Source: Candidatus Nomurabacteria bacterium RIFCSPHIGHO2_01_FULL_37_25 (lineage in GTDB: Bacteria; Patescibacteriota; Minisyncoccia; Phycocordibacterales; UBA9973). Taken from it: 41,926 nt of DNA. Made by a program: the position numbers and the translations under genes. Below are positions 35,470 to 41,926 of the stretch, in pieces; the stretch's first letter is position 1, and every line of letters begins with the position of its first letter. The stretch covers positions 83,974 to 125,899 of the forward strand of contig MFTH01000013.1 of NCBI GenBank assembly GCA_001786765.1, in the 5' to 3' direction. The notes beneath the pieces were generated by a model. The model saw nothing but the letters and a program-made list of their open reading frames with translations, had not been told where the DNA came from and did no database searches.

Positions 35470-37608
35470 ATGCAAAAAAAAGAATATAGTGTGGAGATAG
35501 GCGGAAAAAATTTGACTGCTATTTTTACAGATTTAGCAGAGCAAGCTCATGGGTCAGTGATGTTAAAATATGGCGAGACTATAGTGCTCGCAACGGTTTG
35601 TATGTCAAAAGACAAACAAAATGGTCTAGGCTTTTTTAATTTAACAGTAGATTATGTAGAGAAATTTTATGCAACTGGAAAAATTCTAGGCTCTCGTTTT
35701 ATGAGAAGAGAAGGCAAGCCGTCAGAAGACGCGATACTCGCAAGTCGGGTGATTGACAGGACTCTTCGTCCGCTTTTTGACCAATCAATTCGTCATGCCG
35801 TGCAAGTTATCGTGACGGTTATTTCGGTTGACGATAATGACCCTGTTATTTTAGCAGTTAATGCTGCTTCGCTAGCTCTCGCAGTTTCAAATATTCCTTG
35901 GAACGGACCTATCGGTTGTGTGCGTATTGGTAAATATAATGATGAAAATTTAAAAATAAACCTTGCAAAACTACGTGACGAAGACTCTCTAAATGGGAAC
36001 CTTACAGGTGAAATGCAATATAAATTTGACCTGACCGTTTGTGGGAAAAATGGAAATATAAATATGATTGAAGCCTCTGCGCGCGAAGTTTCAGAAAAAG
36101 AACTGGAAAAAGCCTTAGAAGAGGCAAGTAAAGAAATAACCAAATTAGAAAATTTTCAAAAAAATATCGTAAAAGAAATCGGCAAAGAAAAAAGAGTTAT
36201 AGAAAAAGAAGAAATAGATTCTCAATCTGTAAAATTGTTTAATGAAAATATTTTGCCAAAGATGCCTCCTGCTATTTTTTCTGGAGCAGGGAAAGAAAAA
36301 ATAGATGAATTACACAATGTTTGGAATAAAATGGTTGCTGATAATTTTCCAGACAGGGAAGATTTTGCGCTAGAAGATAATTTATTTGATGACACAGAAA
36401 ACGATATCTTGCACCAAAAAGCGATTCAAGAAAATAAAAGAGCTGACGGCAGAGGGATGGATGAACTTCGTGATATTTATGCGCAAGCAGGAGGCGTCTC
36501 GGCAGTTTTACATGGTTCAGGAATTTTTTATCGTGGAGGAACACACGTCCTTTCAGTTCTTACACTGGGTGGTCCAGAAGATAGACATTCTATTGACGGC
36601 ATGCAGACAAAACTTGAAAAAAGATTTATGCATCATTACAATTTTCCACCTTATTCATCTGGAGAAACAGGACGAGCGGGATTTACAAATCGTCGAGAAG
36701 TTGGGCATGGCGCGTTAGCTGAAAAAGCGTTGGCTATGGTTTTACCACCTCTTTCCGAATTTCCATATACTATTCGTGTAGTTTCTGAATCAATGGCTTC
36801 AAATGGTTCTACTTCTCAAGCATCAATCTGCGCTTCCACTCTCGCGCTCATGGATGGTGGCGTGCCGATTTTAGCGCCTGTCGCAGGTATAGCTATGGGG
36901 CTTATGCATGAGACTGATGAAAAATATAAGATTTTAACTGACATTCAAGGACCAGAGGACCATCATGGAGATATGGATTTTAAGGTTGCTGGGACAAGGA
37001 AAGGTGTTACCGCTATACAATTAGACGTAAAAGTAGAAGGGGTGCCAATAAAAATATTAGGTGAAGCGATGGAGCAGGCAAAAAATGCCAGGATAATTAT
37101 TTTAGATAAAATTCAAAAAGAAATTAAGGCTCCACGCAAAGAGATATCTCCGAACGCTCCAAAGATACTTATTATTAAAATTAATACAGATATGATTGGC
37201 ATGGTTATAGGCGGTGGAGGCAAGACCATCAAGGAAATAAAAGAAAAAACTGGAGCGGAAATAACCATTGAGGATGATGGAACAGTTTATTTTACTGGCA
37301 AAGGCGATGGAGCAGAAAAAGCCAAGTCTATAGTTTTGGAAATGACGCATGAATATACAGTAGGAGAGGTCTTAAAAGGTGAGGTTGTAAAAATCGCTGA
37401 TTTTGGAGCTTTTGTCAAGTTGAATTCTTTTACCGATGGAATGGTGCATATCTCAGAGCTTGCGCCATTTCGCGTAGAGAGAGTTAGCGATATAATAAAG
37501 GAAGGTATGATTGTGCCAGTGAAAGTCATATCTATAGATAGAGAAAAAAGCAGGATTGGTCTGTCTATTCGTGAAGCTGATAAATATTTCTTCAATGGAT
37601 CCCGTTAG
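35470..37608 (+). CDS. pnp: Polyribonucleotide nucleotidyltransferase
   Basis: GSVMLKYGETIVLATVC; SRVIDRTLRPLF; C-terminal KH (MIGMVIGGGGKTIKEIKEKTGAEITIEDDG) and S1 (GEVVKIADFGAFVKL) domains. Confidence 0.97.
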   Translation: MQKKEYSVEIGGKNLTAIFTDLAEQAHGSVMLKYGETIVLATVCMSKDKQNGLGFFNLTVDYVEKFYATGKILGSRFMRREGKPSEDAILASRVIDRTLRPLFDQSIRHAVQVIVTVISVDDNDPVILAVNAASLALAVSNIPWNGPIGCVRIGKYNDENLKINLAKLRDEDSLNGNLTGEMQYKFDLTVCGKNGNINMIEASAREVSEKELEKALEEASKEITKLENFQKNIVKEIGKEKRVIEKEEIDSQSVKLFNENILPKMPPAIFSGAGKEKIDELHNVWNKMVADNFPDREDFALEDNLFDDTENDILHQKAIQENKRADGRGMDELRDIYAQAGGVSAVLHGSGIFYRGGTHVLSVLTLGGPEDRHSIDGMQTKLEKRFMHHYNFPPYSSGETGRAGFTNRREVGHGALAEKALAMVLPPLSEFPYTIRVVSESMASNGSTSQASICASTLALMDGGVPILAPVAGIAMGLMHETDEKYKILTDIQGPEDHHGDMDFKVAGTRKGVTAIQLDVKVEGVPIKILGEAMEQAKNARIIILDKIQKEIKAPRKEISPNAPKILIIKINTDMIGMVIGGGGKTIKEIKEKTGAEITIEDDGTVYFTGKGDGAEKAKSIVLEMTHEYTVGEVLKGEVVKIADFGAFVKLNSFTDGMVHISELAPFRVERVSDIIKEGMIVPVKVISIDREKSRIGLSIREADKYFFNGSR

Positions 37609-37676
37609 AAATAGGAAGCTGGAGATTTCCGTCAAACTAACAGGGTTCTTGTATTAGTATTAATTTCTAACGGGAT
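37599..37676. repeat. TIR element (ATCCCGTTAGAAAT), copy 2
   Basis: ATCCCGTTAGAAATAGGAAGCTGGAGATTTCCGTCAAAC...ATTTCTAACGGGAT. Confidence 0.8.
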
Positions 37677-38598
37677 GGAAAAAAATAGTGAAAAAATATT
37701 TGTTCGTAATGTTTCTCCAGTAGCCCGCAATAGATATGGTATTTCTGGCGAGCAAAGTGAAACAGACGGGAAAAATAAAATTATTGAAACTTATGCCGAA
37801 GATATGGCGAAGGTGCTTGAAGATGACAAAAGCGGGTTAATAAAAAAAATAATTCATGAAGAAGAAGAACACGAAATAGAGAAAAAGAATTTATCTCCCG
37901 AGTCAACAAAAAATAAACTTTTTATGCTGATAGGCGCATTATTTATTATATTTAGTTTTTCTACTTTGTTTTATCTTATATTTATGAGAGATGTCGCCAC
38001 TGTTTCTGTAGAAAAACAATTTAGGCCTCTGATTTTTCATGACACAAGTATTTTTATTGAAGTAAAAGATTTTAAAAAAGAAGAAATAGCTCAAGCCGTT
38101 TCAAATAAAGTAAATACAACGAAAGTTAAAAATAAAGGAGTAGAGGGGATTTATCTTACTTCTGATAAAAAAGTTATAGGCTTCACGAAGTTTATAGAAC
38201 TTATTAAAGGTAATTTTATTTTAAATGATATTGATCTCGTGGATGATAATTTTTTACTTGGTGTTGTAAATGGCGCAACGAAGGACTTTTTTATATTACT
38301 CAAGGCGCGCTCTATGGCTGATATTTTTGGCCCTTTGCGCGCTTGGGAAAACAAAATGTTTTTTGATTTCTATGGATTTTTTGGAAAAGAGATTTCCCCT
38401 GAAACAAAAGATCTCTTGACTGCAAATTTTGAAGACGGTGTTGTGGAAAATAAAAATGCGCGCATTCTTTACGATGAAGACAGAAAAATAGTAATGATGT
38501 ATATTTTTGCGAACGATACTTCGGTTATTATCACTAATACTGAAAATGCCGCGCAAGAGATAATGCTTCGTCTGGCTTCTAGCGGAGTAAAAAAATAA
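37675..38598 (+). CDS. single-TM hypothetical protein
   Basis: TM KLFMLIGALFIIFSFSTLFYLIFM; start codon lies in the terminal repeat of the 37599..37676 element. Confidence 0.6.
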   Translation: MEKNSEKIFVRNVSPVARNRYGISGEQSETDGKNKIIETYAEDMAKVLEDDKSGLIKKIIHEEEEHEIEKKNLSPESTKNKLFMLIGALFIIFSFSTLFYLIFMRDVATVSVEKQFRPLIFHDTSIFIEVKDFKKEEIAQAVSNKVNTTKVKNKGVEGIYLTSDKKVIGFTKFIELIKGNFILNDIDLVDDNFLLGVVNGATKDFFILLKARSMADIFGPLRAWENKMFFDFYGFFGKEISPETKDLLTANFEDGVVENKNARILYDEDRKIVMMYIFANDTSVIITNTENAAQEIMLRLASSGVKK

Positions 38599-38601
38599 AT
38601 A

Positions 38602-39666
38602 TTATTTTGTTTTCTTGATTTTTTCCCAAGGCAGATTTTCTTTGCCAAAATGACCATAAATGGCAGTTTGACTAAATATTGGATTGCGAAGTCCCAAGGT
38701 TTTAATAATTGCAAGGGGTTTAAAATCAAAATTCTTTCGAACAATTTTTGCCAAATCTTCGCCTTTTTCATTGATTGCTTCTATCATAAGCGGTTCTGCC
38801 ATGCCGATAGCGTAAGCGACAGATACAAGAACTTCTTTGCCATATCCGGAAGCCACCAAATTTTTAGCCACATATCGCGCCATATAAGCTCCAGAACGGT
38901 CCACTTTTGTCGCGTCTTTGCCAGAAAAACATCCTCCGCCGTGCGGAATTATTCCGCCATAAGTGTCTACCATTATTTTTCGTCCAGTCAGTCCAGTGTC
39001 AGCTTTGAAACCACCAGATACAAAATAGCCTGTCGGATTTATTAATATTTTTACTGACGCTCTTTCTTCTTTGGTAAGAAAAGGGAAGATAATTTTTTCT
39101 GTAATTTCTTTTTTTATTTCTTCTAATTTAACATCAGACGCATGTTGTGTGCTTATCAACACGGTCTCTAATTTTCCGTTAGTATAAGTGACTTGCGTTT
39201 TACCATCGGGACGAAGCCACTTAATTTCTTTATTTTTTCTTGCTTCTTCTAAACGTTTTGCTAATTTATGCGCCAGCACTACCCCTTTCGGCAAGAACTC
39301 TGGCGTCTCATCTGTGGCAAATCCGTACATTATTCCTTGATCGCCGGCTCCGCCAGTGTCTACTCCCATAGCTATATCCGGTGATTGAGTGACAATATGA
39401 GCGGATATATCTAGTTCGTCATCGTAGCCAATTTTTTTATAAACTTCGCGCGCAATTTTAATATAATCAATTTCTGCTTTTGAGGTTACTTCGCCGCCAA
39501 TGACAAGCTTGCCATGTCCGCCAAAAATTTCCACCGCTACCCGGCTTTCTGGGTCCTGTGTTAAGTATGCGTCTAAAATAGCGTCTGAAATTTGGTCACA
39601 AATTTTGTCCGGATGCCCGGAAGTCACGCTTTCAACTGTGTAATTGTTATTGTGTTTGTAGAACAT
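38602..39666 (-). CDS. metK: S-adenosylmethionine synthetase
   Basis: SVTSGHPDKICDQISDAILDAYL; GAGDQGIMYGFATDET; GGGCFSGKDATKVDRSGAYMARYVAKNLVASG. Confidence 0.97.
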   Translation of the reverse strand: MFYKHNNNYTVESVTSGHPDKICDQISDAILDAYLTQDPESRVAVEIFGGHGKLVIGGEVTSKAEIDYIKIAREVYKKIGYDDELDISAHIVTQSPDIAMGVDTGGAGDQGIMYGFATDETPEFLPKGVVLAHKLAKRLEEARKNKEIKWLRPDGKTQVTYTNGKLETVLISTQHASDVKLEEIKKEITEKIIFPFLTKEERASVKILINPTGYFVSGGFKADTGLTGRKIMVDTYGGIIPHGGGCFSGKDATKVDRSGAYMARYVAKNLVASGYGKEVLVSVAYAIGMAEPLMIEAINEKGEDLAKIVRKNFDFKPLAIIKTLGLRNPIFSQTAIYGHFGKENLPWEKIKKTK

Positions 39667-39696
39667 AAATATACGAGCCTATTATACTATAAAGAT

Positions 39697-40218
39697 TTAA
39701 TATTTTTTAAATAAATTTTTAACTTTTGCTAATCGTTCTTTTGGCGAACCGACTATCTTAATAAATGGAATCTTGTGTTTTTCTAAAACATTTCTAATTC
39801 GCGTATCTACAGCTCGCTGGAATTTTATATCAGTTGTTCGCGCGCCATCATCTTCAATAGCAAATTGTCCACTGGGTAAATATAACACTAAATCATAATT
39901 ATAAAATCTTGGCACCAATGTTTTGGTGGCAAATTCAATCAGGGTTGATTCTTTGGAAAACAAATGGTGTATATAAGCGAGCAAATCTATACAGGATCGG
40001 TCAGCCACCCATTTTTCATTTCCATCTTCTAACTCAATTTGTTTCGCTATTAGCCAAAGCTCTGTTTCTGTTGTGGCCGTTTGGTCAATATTGTATCTCA
40101 CTTCTTTTGCTAGTCGCGCCGCTTCAGGTAAAATTTTGAAATCAGGATATTCTTTACTAATTTGATTGGCTAGAGTAGTTTTACCTACTCCTTGAGCCCC
40201 AATAATTGCAATTTTCAT
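39697..40218 (-). CDS. AAA_28/NadR-like P-loop ATPase/kinase
   Basis: MKIAIIGAQGVGKTTLANQISKEYPDFKILPEAARLAKEV. Confidence 0.75.
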   Translation of the reverse strand: MKIAIIGAQGVGKTTLANQISKEYPDFKILPEAARLAKEVRYNIDQTATTETELWLIAKQIELEDGNEKWVADRSCIDLLAYIHHLFSKESTLIEFATKTLVPRFYNYDLVLYLPSGQFAIEDDGARTTDIKFQRAVDTRIRNVLEKHKIPFIKIVGSPKERLAKVKNLFKKY

Positions 40219-40229
40219 ATGTATATTTA

Positions 40230-41498
40230 TCAACGAGTTCCATCTCTCCATTCAGACATATATTTTTTTTGTCTTTTAGACAGGATATCAATCTTTGCGC
40301 CTAAACTTTTAAGTTTTAAAGTAGCGATTTTTCGGTCTAAAATTTCCGGTAAAATATGGACTGAGTTAGAGAGTTTATTTCTATTTTTAAGAATGAATTC
40401 CACAGCCAGAATTTGATTGGCAAAACTCATATCCATAACAGATGCAGGATGCCCTTCGGCGCTACTAAGGTTCACTAACCGTCCACCAGAGAGCACAAAT
40501 ACGGTTTTTTCATTTTTTCCATATTTTATTTTGTAACTTTCTACAAAATCACGCAGGACTTTTTTCGTTTTTGTAATTTTTTTAAGCGCGACTAGGTCAA
40601 TCTCAACATCAAAATGTCCGGAGTTTGAAATTATACATCCATTTTTAATGGTTTTGAATGTTTCCAGTCCAACAACATTTATATTGCCAGTAACTGTGCA
40701 AATAAAATCAGCAATTTGCCCAGCTTGCGCCATCGGCATAACACGAAATCCATCCATCAATGCTTCCAGCGCTTTTATTGAATCAATTTCTGTGACAATA
40801 ACATTTGCTCCCATTCCCCGCGCTCGCATTGCGAGTCCTTTTCCACACCATCCGTAACCAGCAACCACAAAAACAGAACCGGCTATTAATTTGTTAGTGG
40901 CGCGAATTATACCGTCTATCGTTGACTGTCCCGTGCCGTAGCGATTATCAAAAAAATGTTTAGTCATAGAATCATTCACCGCGATAATGGGAAAAAGCAA
41001 CACGCTTTCTTTCTCCATTGATTTTAAGCGAGAAACGCCAGTGGTAGTCTCTTCTGTACCGCCAATTATTTTTTTTGCCTGAACTTTTCGTGAAGAATGT
41101 AATTCTCCCACTAGATCCGCCCCGTCGTCCATCGTGATGGAGGGCTTCATATCAAGCACATTGCGCAAATGCGTAAAATATTCTTTTTTATTTTCACCCT
41201 TTTTAGCGAAAACGGGAATATTAAAATTTTTTACTAATGCCGCCGCGACATCATCTTGGGTGGAAAGCGGATTTGAAGCGCATAACGCGACATTCGCTCC
41301 GCCACCCTTGAGCGCAATTAGTAAGTTTGCCGTTTCGGCGGTGACATGAAGACAAGCTCCGATAGTGATATTTTTGAACGGCTTAGATTTTTTAAAATTA
41401 GAAGCTATACCAGCAAGTACGGGCATGTCCCTCTTAGCCCACTCTATTCTAGCCATTCCGGCTTTCGCCAGATTGATATCTTTAATAGCGTATTTCAT
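40230..41498 (-). CDS. ahcY: Adenosylhomocysteinase
   Basis: IGACLHVTAETANLLIALKGGGANVALCASNPLSTQDDVAAAL; FDNRYGTGQSTIDGIIRATNKLIAGSVFVVAGYGWCGKGLAMRARGMGANVIVTEID. Confidence 0.95.
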   Translation of the reverse strand: MKYAIKDINLAKAGMARIEWAKRDMPVLAGIASNFKKSKPFKNITIGACLHVTAETANLLIALKGGGANVALCASNPLSTQDDVAAALVKNFNIPVFAKKGENKKEYFTHLRNVLDMKPSITMDDGADLVGELHSSRKVQAKKIIGGTEETTTGVSRLKSMEKESVLLFPIIAVNDSMTKHFFDNRYGTGQSTIDGIIRATNKLIAGSVFVVAGYGWCGKGLAMRARGMGANVIVTEIDSIKALEALMDGFRVMPMAQAGQIADFICTVTGNINVVGLETFKTIKNGCIISNSGHFDVEIDLVALKKITKTKKVLRDFVESYKIKYGKNEKTVFVLSGGRLVNLSSAEGHPASVMDMSFANQILAVEFILKNRNKLSNSVHILPEILDRKIATLKLKSLGAKIDILSKRQKKYMSEWRDGTR

Positions 41499-41554
41499 GG
41501 TGTTCATTATAGCATTTAATAAATTTCTTAAATCGGCATGGACAAGACTCAAGG

Positions 41555-41582
41555 TTGCCTTTATTTTTTTCTAGTATATACT
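41555..41582 (+). promoter_or_regulatory. promoter upstream of 41624 CDS
   Basis: TTGCCT-16 bp-TATACT. Confidence 0.45.
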
Positions 41583-41623
41583 TTCGTTGACTATCATTAT
41601 TACTTAATCAACTGACTAAACAT

Positions 41624-41926
41624 ATGCGGACATCTATTTTTAGTACGTTTTTTAAAGATATTCTAGCTTCTTCTCTAATTCTAGCTTTTTTCATAGTGCC
41701 ATTGACACCGGTCTTTGCGCAAGAGACAACAGCAGATCCTATTGTCTCCTTGTCTGAAACAACTTCTCCAGATACTGTTACCACACCAACTCCAAATATT
41801 CCAGACACATCAAGTGATTCTACTTTAGATGTAGATAACTTAAATACAAATGAGAATACAGTCTTACCAGAAGAAATATCACCAACAGCACCTAAAGAAG
41901 AACAGATGATGGAAATGTCGTCTTTT
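41624..41926 (+). CDS. secreted Thr/Ser/Pro-rich protein, truncated at window end
   Basis: MRTSIFSTFFKDILASSLILAFFIVPLTPVFAQETTADPIVSLSETTSPDTVTTPTPNIPDTSSDSTLDVDNLNTNENTVLPEEIS..., open to the window end; signal peptide. Confidence 0.7.
   Translation, partial: MRTSIFSTFFKDILASSLILAFFIVPLTPVFAQETTADPIVSLSETTSPDTVTTPTPNIPDTSSDSTLDVDNLNTNENTVLPEEISPTAPKEEQMMEMSSF

Noticed and set aside
35793-36718. Alternative-frame/antisense ORFs in pnp
   Set aside because: PNPase frame is unambiguous; others are shadows.

Overview
AT-rich chromosomal window whose gene content looks like a Patescibacteria/CPR bacterium (inferred from gene families and the type IV secretion-like operon; taxonomy not tested). 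Four blocks are visible. (1) 1-9.1 kb, minus strand: T4SS-like operon with a VirB4 ATPase cut by the window edge, a VirB4/TraC N-terminal-like protein, PrgI, two paralogous small proteins, a VirB6/TrbL-like membrane protein, a secreted protein with four Ig-like repeats, and a Ca-binding-motif protein. (2) 13.7-24.1 kb, minus strand: a cluster of large coiled-coil/repeat proteins that share modules with each other, headed by a divergent protein-kinase-like ORF. This is the best candidate for an undescribed system. (3) 24.1-33.4 kb: LysM-M23 peptidase, a putative HExxH protein, YraN, four tRNAs, CCA-adding enzyme, PLP enzyme, TMEM175-like channel, ExoIII, Xer recombinase. (4) 33.4-41.9 kb: rpsO, NYN nuclease-like, pnp, metK, AAA ATPase, ahcY, and a truncated secreted protein. 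Beyond genes, I see: (a) a family of composite palindromic elements with a 62-bp core and arms that are self-complementary at each locus; other small palindromes are inserted in frame inside uvrD, rsmA, yraN and xth; (b) a second repeat family with ATCCCGTTAGARAT terminal inverted repeats that supplies start/stop codons to flanking genes; (c) a cluster of parS-like sites at 27.2-28.75 kb, three spaced exactly 27 bp apart inside cca; (d) -10 boxes 6-7 nt before several start codons, suggesting leaderless mRNAs; (e) a long structured leader before pnp. All repeat, palindrome and motif calls were made by eye.
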